Of a DNA stretch of 64,000 nucleotides, positions 47,185 to 55,892 are shown piece by piece; positions within the stretch are counted from its first letter, which is position 1, and each line of letters starts with the position of its first letter. Below the pieces are notes generated by a model that worked only from the letters and a program-made list of their open reading frames with translations, was not told where the DNA came from and made no database searches. Source of the DNA: Nonomuraea guangzhouensis. Lineage in GTDB: Bacteria > Actinomycetota > Actinomycetes > Streptosporangiales > Streptosporangiaceae. The DNA is taken from contig NZ_JAHKRM010000043.1 in the NCBI RefSeq assembly GCF_019396345.1, positions 34,687 to 98,686 on the forward strand. Reading direction: 5' to 3'. Position numbers and translations under genes: made by a program.

Positions 47185-47958
47185 ATGCGTGGCTTGACGG
47201 AGAAGACGATCATCGTGGCCGGCGGGGCGACCGGCATCGGCGCGGGCACCGCGATCAGGCTCGCGGAGGAAGGCGCCAAGGTCGTCGTCGGCGACATCAA
47301 CCTGTCCGGGGCGCAGGCCACCACCGCCAAGATCACCGAGGCCGGCGGTTCGGCGATCGCGCTCCGCTTCGACCTCGCCGACGAGGACTCCGTCAACGCG
47401 ATGGTCGCCAAGACGCTCGAGGAGTTCGGCGCCGTGCACGGCCTGTTCAACGTCGGCGCGGACCTGTCGCCGGGCAACCTCGGGCGCGACAGGTCGCTGC
47501 TCGACACCGACCTGGACGTGTGGGAACGCACTCTGGACGTCAACGTCGTGGGTTATGTCCGTACGGCCCGCGCCGTCCTGCCGCACCTGCTGGCGGGCGG
47601 CGGCGGCAGCATCGTCAACTGCTCCTCCGGCGCCGCGGTGAGCGCCAGCGACCGCAAGCGCCCCGCCTACGGTGCATCGAAGTCGGCGGTCAACGCGCTC
47701 ACCCGGCACATCGCCGGGAGCTTCGGCCCCAAGGGCGTGCGCTGCAACGGAGTGATGCCCGGCCTGGTCATGGGCGAGACGCAGGAGGCGCAGAACGACG
47801 TCCAGCTCCAGAAGATGTTCCTGGAGCACGTCCCCACCACCCGGCTGGGCCGCCCGAGCGACCTGGCCGCGGTCGTGACCTTCCTGCTGTCCGACGACGC
47901 CGAGTGGATCAACGGCCAGGTGTGGGCCATCGACGGCGGCGCGAACATGCGCGCCTGA
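47185..47958 (+). CDS. Short-chain dehydrogenase/reductase
   Basis: 257 residues. GGATGIGAGTAIRLAEEG is the cofactor-binding glycine motif (TGxxxGxG form), NCSSGAAVS holds the catalytic serine and YGASKSAV the YxxxK pair. DGGANM at the end is typical. Start at 47185 with GGAG 8 bases upstream. It oxidises or reduces an unknown alcohol/ketone in the cytoplasm. Regulated by the divergent TetR. Confidence 0.92.
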   Translation: MRGLTEKTIIVAGGATGIGAGTAIRLAEEGAKVVVGDINLSGAQATTAKITEAGGSAIALRFDLADEDSVNAMVAKTLEEFGAVHGLFNVGADLSPGNLGRDRSLLDTDLDVWERTLDVNVVGYVRTARAVLPHLLAGGGGSIVNCSSGAAVSASDRKRPAYGASKSAVNALTRHIAGSFGPKGVRCNGVMPGLVMGETQEAQNDVQLQKMFLEHVPTTRLGRPSDLAAVVTFLLSDDAEWINGQVWAIDGGANMRA

Positions 47959-47976
47959 CCGCCGCGCCGGGATCTC

Positions 47977-48525
47977 TCATTCCGCCGGTAGTGACCGGCG
48001 GGTCGGCTGGTGCGGCAGTGTCGTGCGGTCGCCGCCGGTGGCGGGGCCGGGGTGCCGGACGTTCGACCCGGTCGAGCCCCCGTACGTGACGATCTTGTAC
48101 TCGGTCGCCGCGAGGGAGAGGGACAGCTCACGGATCCGGCGGCGGATGGTGTCGCGATGTTCGAGCAGCATGTCGAGCCGCTCGGGCACCGTGCCCTCCC
48201 CCGCGTCGACCAACGAGACGTAGTGCTGCAGGTCACGCATCGGCATGCCGGACAGCCTCATCCGGGTGAGGAACACCAGGCGCCGCACCGCCGCGGCGTC
48301 GTAGACGCGATGACCGTTGCCGTCGCGGGCCACCTCGACCAGCCCGGCCCGCTCGTAGTAGCGCAGCGTGTGAGGCGAGACGTCGAGGAGGTCGGCGACC
48401 TCGTGGATCATCATCGACTCGGGCGCGTCGGTCAGGTCGGCGAGGCGGTGGAGCACCTCGACCGACAGCGGGCCGTCGTCCCCGAGCGTTTCGAGCGCCC
48501 TGGTCATCAGATCGTCGGTGGCCAT
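47977..48525 (-). CDS. MerR family regulator
   Basis: 182 residues. The MerR HTH (MMIHEVADLLDVSPHTLRYY) begins near residue 38, so there is an unusual N-terminal extension (TRALETLGDDGPLSVEVLHR) unless translation starts at the Met38 codon. A coiled-coil-like stretch follows. There are no metal-binding cysteines, so it likely senses an organic signal or works with the adjacent SDR. It converges with the SDR 18 bases away. Confidence 0.85.
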   Translation of the reverse strand: MATDDLMTRALETLGDDGPLSVEVLHRLADLTDAPESMMIHEVADLLDVSPHTLRYYERAGLVEVARDGNGHRVYDAAAVRRLVFLTRMRLSGMPMRDLQHYVSLVDAGEGTVPERLDMLLEHRDTIRRRIRELSLSLAATEYKIVTYGGSTGSNVRHPGPATGGDRTTLPHQPTRRSLPAE

Positions 48526-48645
48526 GACACCAGCCTAGATGCCTTCGAATCCGGCATTGCTGGTGTTAACACTCGTTTCCTGGATAGAAGCCTCCCTCCG
48601 GGAACGCGTACGCAGCGCTCTTACCATGGTGCCGAAAGGGCTTTC

Positions 48646-48843
48646 ATGACAGCCAACCCCCCGATCGTCTGCCCGACCTGCCAGGGCGTGATCGTCTCCT
48701 CCGAAGCCGATTCCTACACACCCGCTCGTGGGCGGCTCATCGTGACCAACGGCTACTGCCAAGGACAGTGCTCCAGCCCCGAGCCCACCCCTGAACCCAC
48801 CGAACAGGCCGAGAAGCTCCCGGCCGGCCAAGGGGCGCAGTAA
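48646..48843 (+). CDS. Small cysteine-motif protein
   Basis: 65 residues from ATG 48646 with AAAGGG 5 bases upstream. N-terminal CPTCQG and later CQGQC look like a small zinc ribbon. The C-terminal half is Pro/Glu-rich (PEPTPEPTEQAE). Function unknown. It overlaps, tail to tail, a small leftward ORF. Confidence 0.55.
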   Translation: MTANPPIVCPTCQGVIVSSEADSYTPARGRLIVTNGYCQGQCSSPEPTPEPTEQAEKLPAGQGAQ

Positions 48844-48947
48844 CAGCGGAAGTAGTGGCCTTGCTCGAGGTCGGCGATGTTCTCGGCGATCTCGCGTACG
48901 GCGCTGCCCTGACGTGATGTGCCGGAATCGTCGTTCTGGAACTCCAT
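48753..48947 (-). CDS. Possible small protein convergent with the zinc-ribbon ORF
   Basis: 64 codons from ATG 48947. The first ~37 codons use G/C in the third position as neighbours do and read MEFQNDDSGTSRQGSAVREI; this bias fades in the overlapped tail (GSFSACSVGSG). No clear ribosome site. It may be real only in its first half. Confidence 0.35.
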   Translation of the reverse strand: MEFQNDDSGTSRQGSAVREIAENIADLEQGHYFRCYCAPWPAGSFSACSVGSGVGSGLEHCPWQ

Positions 48948-49220
48948 GGAACGCCTATCAGGTGAGTGCCGATGGGGCACCATCTCGCCCGAGGAAAGGC
49001 GCGCACATGCCAGAACGTCGGTCAGGGGGCGTGGTGACACGGGCGGACGCACTCGATGAAGGTGACAACTCCTGAGGCGAGGATTGTTGGTGGTGCTTCA
49101 TGAGATCATCTAGATCATGATGGGTCTGTCAGGCATGGGCCGCCACGTCCTTCACGCCTCCGGGTCGGCCGGCGGGGCCTCCGCGAGGTTCAACGCCGCC
49201 CTGGTCGCCGCGTCGGTCGC
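48948..49220. other. Gene-poor stretch before the integrase-like gene
   Basis: Holds an AT-richer patch with ATCATCTAGATCATGAT (about 49103-49120) and a 34-codon high-GC3 open frame (about 49120-49225) that overlaps the next start. Neither has a clear function. Confidence 0.35.
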
Positions 49221-50216
49221 GTGCTGAGCATGGTCGAAGCGGACACCGCCCAGCGGGTCCCCCACACGTCCGGGGGCGACCTCGCCTCCGCCTCCCTGTG
49301 GCCCGAGAGCGATCCGGAGCCGGCCAGCGTCGGCCAGATCGCGGGATTGCGGCCGCGCCTGCGCCCTCGTGACGGGGGCGACGTCCCTGGAGCCGACGTC
49401 GAGCTCGTGGACGCGCTGGATCCGCTGACGCGGCAGGTGGTGACGGCCTGGCTGCGCGACAACTCCTCCGTTCCCCAGCGACAGACCCGGCTGCGGGTCC
49501 TGGCCTCGTTCCTGCGCTGGCTGTACGCGACCGAACCAGCCCTCGAACTGCTCGCGGCCACCGACGCCCAGTTGGACGCCTACAGCTATGCCGCCCTCAT
49601 CACCGGCGTGGGCACGCCCGGCAAGCCCTTGGCCAGGGCGACGGTGATCAGGCGACGCGCCACGCTGGCCTCCTTCTACGCCTTCGCCTGGCGATACGGC
49701 GCGGTGCGGCCCCGCCGCGAGGTGACCGGCGCGCCGCCGCCCACCCCGGCGGAGCGGCGCCTGCTGCGAAAAGGGGTCATGCGGCTGGCCGACGACGGCC
49801 GGTGGGCCGAGGCTCTCGCCGTCGCCCTGCTGGAGGCCACCGGCACCTCCGTGGAGGCGCTGGCCGCTTTGACCGCCCACGACGTCCACCCCCTGGCGAG
49901 CGACGGCCAGCTCACCCTGATCACCTTGCGCGGCGGTCGTGACGGCATCGTCGCGTTCCCGGTGTCGCCAGAGATCCGCCACCTGTTGCGCGCGGTGTGC
50001 GGCAACCGGGCCGCCGGAGAGCCGCTGATCAGCCGGGGCGACGGCCGGGGCGTGGATGCCGAGTGGATCGGGGCCGCGCTCACCGACGCCGCCCTCGCCG
50101 CCGGTGTGCGCAGGCAGCGGGCGGAGCTCCTGCGGCCGCACCTGATGCGCGCCGTAACGGTGACCGACGGATTGCCCATAACGGCTTCGTTCGATTGCCC
50201 CAATATCCACCCATAG
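49221..50216 (+). CDS. Degenerate tyrosine-recombinase-like protein
   Basis: 331 residues from GTG 49221; ATG 49230 is possible, neither with a ribosome site. The N-terminal part resembles an integrase core-binding domain (QRQTRLRVLASFLRWLYATE, ATVIRRRATLASFYAFA). The C-terminal part resembles the XerC/D catalytic domain, but LLEATGTSVEALAALTAHDV lacks the first catalytic arginine, RPHLMRAV stands where HxLRH is expected, and there is no following tyrosine. It is therefore either an inactive relative with another job or a decaying integrase. Confidence 0.6.
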   Translation: MLSMVEADTAQRVPHTSGGDLASASLWPESDPEPASVGQIAGLRPRLRPRDGGDVPGADVELVDALDPLTRQVVTAWLRDNSSVPQRQTRLRVLASFLRWLYATEPALELLAATDAQLDAYSYAALITGVGTPGKPLARATVIRRRATLASFYAFAWRYGAVRPRREVTGAPPPTPAERRLLRKGVMRLADDGRWAEALAVALLEATGTSVEALAALTAHDVHPLASDGQLTLITLRGGRDGIVAFPVSPEIRHLLRAVCGNRAAGEPLISRGDGRGVDAEWIGAALTDAALAAGVRRQRAELLRPHLMRAVTVTDGLPITASFDCPNIHP

Positions 50217-50256
50217 GCGCGGCGCAACTCAAGAACGATTTCCGTATGGTGGGGTT

Positions 50257-50901
50257 ATGTTCTTCGAGCCCCCCTCGGCGGACGAAGAAGCGGCGCGCCC
50301 GCCGAAGCCTGGGCTGCCGGGCTGGTATGCCCCGCCGGCGGGAGAGATGGGCGTGGCGTGGGTCAGCGGCCTGCTGCTGGCCCGCAGTGAGAATGTCGCC
50401 ATCACCTTGCCGACGATCCAGGCGTTCAGAACCGGCTGCCTGATGAACGTGAACATCGACCTGCGACGGCACGCGCTCTCCCCCGATGAGTTCACGGCCC
50501 TCAGCATGTCCGTGTTCCCCAACATGATCGCCGGGGCGCGCGCCGGGCAGTTACCTGACAGCCTGCTGCGGTTCGGTGTGCGCTTCGCCGACGGCACCAA
50601 GGCCACCACCGTCGGGCAGCGCTTGGACGGAACACCACCCCCGCAGGGGCCGCCACCGGGTCCGCGCCTCTCCTGGCTGCTCGGCGGCTTCTCGCAGCGC
50701 AGCGGTGACGAAGACTCGGGTCTCACGACCATAGGGCTGTGGCTTTGGCCCTTGCCACCCGTGGAGATCTTCGAACTCGGCGTGGAGTGGCCCGCCGGCG
50801 GCATCGAGCTGAGCATCGTCGCACTCGACGGCTCGGCCATCGTGGCCGCCGCCCAGCAGGCCCCGCCCCCGTACTGGCCGGACGCCACGCAGAGCGCGTA
50901 G
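50257..50901 (+). CDS. Conserved hypothetical protein
   Basis: 214 residues. Hydrophilic, with Pro-rich parts (PPPQGPPPGPRL). VNIDLRRHALSPDEFTAL, LLRFGVRFADGTKATT and GLWLWPLPPVEIFELGVEW suggest a beta-rich domain. No family recognised. Start at 50257 has a TATGGT 6 bases upstream and no ribosome site, so a leaderless mRNA is possible. Confidence 0.6.
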   Translation: MFFEPPSADEEAARPPKPGLPGWYAPPAGEMGVAWVSGLLLARSENVAITLPTIQAFRTGCLMNVNIDLRRHALSPDEFTALSMSVFPNMIAGARAGQLPDSLLRFGVRFADGTKATTVGQRLDGTPPPQGPPPGPRLSWLLGGFSQRSGDEDSGLTTIGLWLWPLPPVEIFELGVEWPAGGIELSIVALDGSAIVAAAQQAPPPYWPDATQSA

Positions 50902-51016
50902 GCGCTTCACCAACGTCCGTCCGTGTCGGCGTAGATGGAGATTCCTCTACCCGCAGCGCTGGATGCGGTGGCAATCTCCATGGCCTGGCTCGGGTCCCGA
51001 TTGGTTGGCTGTGGGC

Positions 51017-51628
51017 ATGCGAGTCATCGTGCCCGCCACCGAAGGGCGGGCGGTAAGAGTCGGCGCCGGCCGGCGCGTACGCGTCACGGACCTCGAAGGA
51101 GGCCAGGTCGGCGACGTGTTCGCGCTCGCCGCCGACGACGCCGACGACGCCGACGAGCACCTCAGCGCGTCGCACACCCGGGCCGCCACCAGCCGCCTGT
51201 TCCCGGTGGCCGGCGAGACGTTCGTCACCAGCCGCCGCAGGCCCATCCTCACCCTGGTGGAGGACAGCTCCCCCGGCTGTCACGACATGCTCGTCGCGGC
51301 CTGCGATCCGGAGCGCTATCGCGCCCTGGGCGTTCCCGTTCACGCCTCGTGCGCGGACAATCTGCGCGCGAGCCTGGCCGTGCTCGGCCTGTCCGTCCCG
51401 GTCGTGCCGCAGCCCGTCAACGTGTTCATGCGGATCCCGGTGGCCGGCGACGGCCGGCTGAGCTGGCTGAGCTCGATCAGCCGTCCCGGTGACGCGATCA
51501 CGTTCGAGGCGGAGATGGACTGCGTTCTCGTGGTCTCGGCCTGTCCGCAGGACCTGGTGGGGATCAACGGGCACCACCCGACGGCATTGGCGATCGACCT
51601 GGAAACCGAAGAAATGAGTGATCGATGA
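51017..51628 (+). CDS. DUF1989 (urea-carboxylase-associated) family protein
   Basis: 203 residues from ATG 51017. Family motifs: GCHDMLVAACDPERY, CADNLRASLAVLG, PVNVFM and VSACPQDLVGINGHHPT; the conserved Cys/His/Asp residues may bind a metal. In other bacteria such proteins lie with urea or guanidine use genes. Here its stop overlaps the OYE start by 4 bases, so the two work together. Substrate unknown. Confidence 0.85.
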   Translation: MRVIVPATEGRAVRVGAGRRVRVTDLEGGQVGDVFALAADDADDADEHLSASHTRAATSRLFPVAGETFVTSRRRPILTLVEDSSPGCHDMLVAACDPERYRALGVPVHASCADNLRASLAVLGLSVPVVPQPVNVFMRIPVAGDGRLSWLSSISRPGDAITFEAEMDCVLVVSACPQDLVGINGHHPTALAIDLETEEMSDR

Positions 51629-52755
51629 ACGACGTCCTGCACCCCGCTCTGCGCCCGGAGCGCATCGGCAACCTCAGCCTCGCCAACCGGCTGGCGGTCT
51701 CCCCCATGACCAGGGTGTCCGCCACCGCCGACGGCACGCCGACCGGCGAGATGGCCGGCTACTACGCGGAGTACGCGCGCGGCGGCTTCTCCCTCGTCGT
51801 GACCGAGGGAACCTACACCGACACCTGGCACAGCCAGGGGTACGCCAACCAGCCCGGCATCGTCACCGATGGCCACGAGGCCGCCTGGCGGGAGATCGCC
51901 GGCCAGGTGCGCGCGGCCGGCGCGGCCTTCGTCCTCCAGCTCATGCACGCGGGAGCGCTGTCGCAGGGCAGCCACTACCGCGACGACACCGTCGCGCCGT
52001 CGGCCGTCCGGCCGCGTGGTGAGAAGCTGCCCGAATACGGCGGGCACGGCCCGTGGCCCACGCCCCGGGCGATGGACCAGGACGACATCGACCGCGCGGT
52101 GCGGGGCTTCGTGGCCGCGGCCGTGCGCGCCAGGCGGGCCGGCTTCGACGGGGTCGAGGTGCACGGCGCCAACGGCTACCTGGTCGACCAGTTCCTGACC
52201 GACTACACCAACAGGCGCGCCGACCGCTACGGCGGTCCGGTCTCCCACCGGGTACGGCTGGCGGCGGAGATCGTCTCCGCCATCCGCGCGGAGCTCGGCC
52301 CGGACTTCTGCGTCGGCATCCGGCTGTCGCAGGGCAAGGTCAACGACTTCACGCACCGGTGGGCGGGCGGCTCCAGGGACGCGGAGACCATCTTCGCCGC
52401 GCTCGCCGAGGCGGGCGCGAGCTACCTGCACATCGCCAGCGAAGGCCGGGACTGGGTGGAGACGGCGACCCTGGACGGAGGGATGACGATCACGGGCCTG
52501 GCCCGGAAGGTCACCAGGCTGCCCGTGCTGGCCAACGGCGGCATGCACGACGCGGCCCGGGCGGCCACTGTGCTGGAGGACGGCCACGCCGACGTCCTGG
52601 CCGTCGGCCGGGGGGCGCTCGCCAACCCGGACTTCCCACGGCGCCTGGCCCAGGGGCTGCCCATGGCGCCCTTCGACCACCAGATGCTCCAGCCGATGGC
52701 GACGCTGAGCAACGCCCGCCAGTGGCGGCGGGCCGGCAGCGTGACCGCTTCCTGA
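51625..52755 (+). CDS. Old-yellow-enzyme family NADH:flavin oxidoreductase
   Basis: 376 residues, FMN-binding TIM barrel. SPMTRVSATADG, LQLMHAGALSQG, GFDGVEVHGANGYLVDQFL and NRRADRYGGPVSHR are the family's FMN- and substrate-binding segments. The 4-Fe-4S cysteine cluster of the long 2,4-dienoyl-CoA reductase subgroup is absent, so this is the short form. It reduces activated C=C bonds with NAD(P)H. Coupled to DUF1989 and convergent with the PucR gene. Confidence 0.9.
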   Translation: MNDVLHPALRPERIGNLSLANRLAVSPMTRVSATADGTPTGEMAGYYAEYARGGFSLVVTEGTYTDTWHSQGYANQPGIVTDGHEAAWREIAGQVRAAGAAFVLQLMHAGALSQGSHYRDDTVAPSAVRPRGEKLPEYGGHGPWPTPRAMDQDDIDRAVRGFVAAAVRARRAGFDGVEVHGANGYLVDQFLTDYTNRRADRYGGPVSHRVRLAAEIVSAIRAELGPDFCVGIRLSQGKVNDFTHRWAGGSRDAETIFAALAEAGASYLHIASEGRDWVETATLDGGMTITGLARKVTRLPVLANGGMHDAARAATVLEDGHADVLAVGRGALANPDFPRRLAQGLPMAPFDHQMLQPMATLSNARQWRRAGSVTAS

Positions 52756-52757
52756 GC

Positions 52758-54317
52758 TCAGTCCATCGCGTCGATGGTCAGCGCCAGGAACAGGTCCACC
52801 CGGTCCTCGGTGCGGCCCACGTCCCGGCCGGTGAGCTCGGTGATCTTGGCCAGCCGGTTGCGCAGCGTGTTGACATGGACATGCAGCGCTCCGGCTGTCG
52901 CCCCCCACTGCCCATCGTGATCGAGGAACGTCCGTAGCGTCAGCTCGAGCTCACCGCCCCGCCGCGCGTCATGGTCCTTCATCGGCCCGAGGAGTTCGCC
53001 GGAGAACTGGTGCAAGGTGTCCGCGTCGAGCGATCCCAGGAGCAGCCGATGCGTCCCCAGCTCGGCGAAGGCCCGTACGGAAGGTCCCGCCGAGGTACGC
53101 CGCAGCACGCGGCAGGCCTCCCGGGACTGCAGGAGCTGGGGTCGCAGCTCGGCCCCCTGGGAGGCGATGCCGCTCAGTCCCGCGACCGGGCGGCGGCCGG
53201 GAAAGCGCCGCTCGACGCCGCGTACCAGGCGCTGGGCGAGCAGCGGCAGCTCGCGCTCGGGGTGGCGCCAGGGCAGCACGGCGACGACGTCCTGCGTGCC
53301 GCCGGCGACGACCGCCGGCACGCCTTCTGCCGCGAAGAACTCGCCGATCACCTCGGCGAGCCCGTGCATCGTGGCGGCCTCGCCCCGCGCGAACGCCACG
53401 GCGCACACGGCCAGCGGGCCGCCCGGATCGACGCCGAAGGCACGCAGCCGGCCGGGGACCTCCGTGGCGCGGCGGCCGCCCGACAGGATCATCTCCAGGA
53501 GCTCGCTCGCGAAGCGCATCTCGATCGCCTGGACCGCCTGCTGCTTGGCGACCTCCAGGCTCAGGAACCGGGCCGTCTGCTCCAGCGCCTCCCGCTCGGC
53601 CGCCGCGAGCTCGCGCAGGGGGCGCAGGCAGATGAGGGCCGCGTCGATGTCGCCGACGGCGCCCACCGGGAACAGCGCCACGCGTCCGGCGTCCCCCAGA
53701 TCCACCTCCAGGGCAGGCGGGTGCCTGGCCAGTCCCGAGGCCACGGCGTGCAACTGGTCCGCTCCGAGGTCGACGCCGGCCGCCGCGAGCGAGCGGGCCA
53801 TCCTGTCGACCACCGCGAGCGGCAGGTCGTACTCGCGCCGCAGGACGTCGAGCACGCCGGAGGCGCCGGCGCCCCGGGAGATCGCCGTGGCCAGGGCGTC
53901 GCCCCGGCGCACCATGCCGACCAGCGACTGCTTGCGCTCTTCGGCCAGCATGTCGGCGACGGCCTCCGAGACCGCCGTGAACGGCACCGCGATGGAGATC
54001 TCCAGCAGCGGCAGCTCCTCCTCGCGGCAGGCCTCGACCAGCGCGGGCGGGGTGGCGGGCAGCTCGGCGCGCAGGCCGAACACGATGCCGCCCGCGCCGG
54101 CCTTCTTGACCTGGCGGACGAACCGCGCCGGATCCACCCGGTCGAGCCACACGCCGTTGGTCAGCACGAGCTCGCCTTCGCGTACGTAAGCCGACGGGTC
54201 GGGCAGCTCGGTGTTGTGCACCCAGGAGAGGGGCTCGTCCAGCGCGCCGGGACGGCCCGGCACCAGCACGCCGAGTTCGAGCGAGGAGCGATCGACCAGG
54301 GACTGGAGCGTGAACAC
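52758..54317 (-). CDS. PucR family regulator
   Basis: 519 residues, GTG start. The N-terminal purine-catabolism regulator domain (NTELPDPSAYVREGELVLTN, GIVFGLRAELP) is followed by a GGDEF-like middle and the C-terminal PucR HTH (ATAGALHVHVNTLRNRLAKI). PucR proteins often respond to purine or amine catabolites. It lies beside the DUF1989-OYE pair, which it may control; it is divergent from the sirtuin gene. Confidence 0.9.
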   Translation of the reverse strand: MFTLQSLVDRSSLELGVLVPGRPGALDEPLSWVHNTELPDPSAYVREGELVLTNGVWLDRVDPARFVRQVKKAGAGGIVFGLRAELPATPPALVEACREEELPLLEISIAVPFTAVSEAVADMLAEERKQSLVGMVRRGDALATAISRGAGASGVLDVLRREYDLPLAVVDRMARSLAAAGVDLGADQLHAVASGLARHPPALEVDLGDAGRVALFPVGAVGDIDAALICLRPLRELAAAEREALEQTARFLSLEVAKQQAVQAIEMRFASELLEMILSGGRRATEVPGRLRAFGVDPGGPLAVCAVAFARGEAATMHGLAEVIGEFFAAEGVPAVVAGGTQDVVAVLPWRHPERELPLLAQRLVRGVERRFPGRRPVAGLSGIASQGAELRPQLLQSREACRVLRRTSAGPSVRAFAELGTHRLLLGSLDADTLHQFSGELLGPMKDHDARRGGELELTLRTFLDHDGQWGATAGALHVHVNTLRNRLAKITELTGRDVGRTEDRVDLFLALTIDAMD

Positions 54318-54408
54318 GGTGTAACTCTATACAGTAGAAAGCTATTTCTGTGGAACTTCATCCACCCCCGTTGTTCGGGCATCGTGGCGCGTCGGGCACC
54401 ATGGTGCT

Positions 54409-55248
54409 GTGACCGAAAGCAGGAGCGTGCTCGACCGTTCTCCGCTCACGGAGCTGGCCGAGTTGGTGGCCAGGGGCGGCGTGGCGGTGCTCAGCGGGGC
54501 GGGGCTGTCGACGGAGTCCGGGATCCCTGACTACCGGGGGCCGACCGGCCGGGCCCGGCGGGCGGAGCCGATGACGTACCAGCGGTTCGTCGGCAGCGCG
54601 GAGGCGCGGCGGCGCTACTGGGCGCGCAGTCACGTCGGGTGGCGGCAGATCGGCCTGGCCGCGCCCAACGCGGGGCATCGGGCGGTGGCCGAGCTGGAGC
54701 GGCGTGGGCTCATCGACGGGATCGTCACGCAGAACGTGGACGGCCTGCACCAGGCGGCCGGCGCGCGGCGGGTGATCGAGCTGCACGGCGGGCTCGACCG
54801 GGTCGTGTGCCTGACCTGCCGGGAGCGGACCTCCCGTACGGAGCTGGAGGACCGCCTGCGCGCGGCCAATCCCGGGTGGGAGGCCAGCGGGCGGATCAAC
54901 CCCGACGGTGACGCCGTGCTCGCCGACGAGCAGGTCGAGCGGTTTCGGGTGGTGGACTGCGCGACGTGCGGGGGGCTGCTCAAGCCCGACGTGGTGTTCT
55001 TCGGCGAGAACGTGCCCAGGACACGGGTGGACGAGTGCTTCGCGCTCGTCGCGGCGGCGCGGGCGCTGCTGATCCTCGGGTCGTCGCTGACGGTACGGTC
55101 CGGCCTGCGGTTCGTCACCAAGGCCGCCGCGCTCGGCATCCCGATCGCCATCGTGAACCAGGGGCCGACCGGCGGTGACGCCGAAGCCGTGCTCACCCTG
55201 GACGCACCCCTCGGTGTGACACTGACCCACCTCGCCGCCCAGCTCTGA
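54409..55248 (+). CDS. Sir2-family NAD-dependent protein deacylase
   Basis: 279 residues, GTG start. GAGLSTESGIPDYRG (NAD), TQNVDGLH, catalytic His126 (ELHGG), four zinc cysteines 134, 137, 184 and 187 (CLTC, CATC), and GSSLTVRSG are all present. It should be an active cytoplasmic lysine deacylase. Its 3' end is 3 bases from the convergent TetR gene. Divergent from PucR, without obvious functional link. Confidence 0.93.
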   Translation: MTESRSVLDRSPLTELAELVARGGVAVLSGAGLSTESGIPDYRGPTGRARRAEPMTYQRFVGSAEARRRYWARSHVGWRQIGLAAPNAGHRAVAELERRGLIDGIVTQNVDGLHQAAGARRVIELHGGLDRVVCLTCRERTSRTELEDRLRAANPGWEASGRINPDGDAVLADEQVERFRVVDCATCGGLLKPDVVFFGENVPRTRVDECFALVAAARALLILGSSLTVRSGLRFVTKAAALGIPIAIVNQGPTGGDAEAVLTLDAPLGVTLTHLAAQL

Positions 55249-55251
55249 AAA

Positions 55252-55818
55252 TCACACCGGCCAGTTCCGGAGAACGGAGTCGAGGGCGTCCAGGGCTCTG
55301 GACCACGAGGCGTCCGCGTCGCGCGGGTGGTGGCTGAACCCGCCCGCCCGCTCCAGGCTCACGTAGCCGTGGAACGTGCTGCCCAGCAGCCGTACCGCGT
55401 CCGTCTGGTCGGGCTCCTGGAGCTCATAGGCGCGCAGTATCGCCCGCGTCATCTCCGAGTGCCGGCGCGCGGCATCGGCGGCCGGCGTCTCGGGGTCGAG
55501 CTCGATCTGCGCTGCGGCGTACCTGCCCGGATGCTCCTTCGCATAGTCCCGGTACGCGCCCGCGAAGGCTTTCAGCGCGTCCTTGCCCGCGCGGCCGGCC
55601 AGCGCGGCGGCGGCCCTGTCGGCCAGCTCCGTCAGGGCCAGTGCCGCCAGCCGCTCCCTCAGGTCCCGCGCGTTCTTGATGTGTGAGTACAGGCTCGGGT
55701 CCGTGACGCCGAATCTGCGCGCGAGCGCCGAGACGGTCACGTTCTCGAAGCCGACCTCGTCGGCCAGTTCCGCCGCCGCCTGGGTCAGGCGTTCGGCGGT
55801 CAACCCCGCGCGTGCCAT
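55252..55818 (-). CDS. TetR family regulator (WHG domain type)
   Basis: 188 residues from ATG 55818 (MARAGLTAERL); an upstream Met would include the operator region. HTH with LARRFGVTDPSLYSHI; the C-terminal SLERAGGFSHHPRD region fits the WHG group. Divergent from the FBP-domain gene, with a large palindrome between, so it probably represses both. Confidence 0.88.
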   Translation of the reverse strand: MARAGLTAERLTQAAAELADEVGFENVTVSALARRFGVTDPSLYSHIKNARDLRERLAALALTELADRAAAALAGRAGKDALKAFAGAYRDYAKEHPGRYAAAQIELDPETPAADAARRHSEMTRAILRAYELQEPDQTDAVRLLGSTFHGYVSLERAGGFSHHPRDADASWSRALDALDSVLRNWPV

Positions 55819-55837
55819 GGGCCGCCCTTCTCGCTTA

Positions 55838-55887
55838 CCTAGAGGTATTAAGTATTTGCATAATACTCCTAGGGAAGCTAGCTTCCC
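55838..55887. promoter_or_regulatory. Overlapping operator palindromes in the TetR/FBP gap
   Basis: CCTAGAGGTATTA (55838-55850) and TAATACTCCTAGG (55861-55873) form a 36-bp imperfect palindrome that covers a TTACCT-18-CATAAT promoter for the FBP gene. A perfect 16-bp palindrome GGGAAGCTAGCTTCCC (55872-55887) ends 5 bases before the FBP start codon. Confidence 0.65.
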
Positions 55888-55892
55888 CACCT

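Noticed and set aside
49152..50210. 352-residue leftward ORF opposite the integrase-like gene
   Set aside because: Low-complexity Gly/Arg/Val-rich composition and no motif; the rightward frame carries the recombinase-like pattern and normal codon use.
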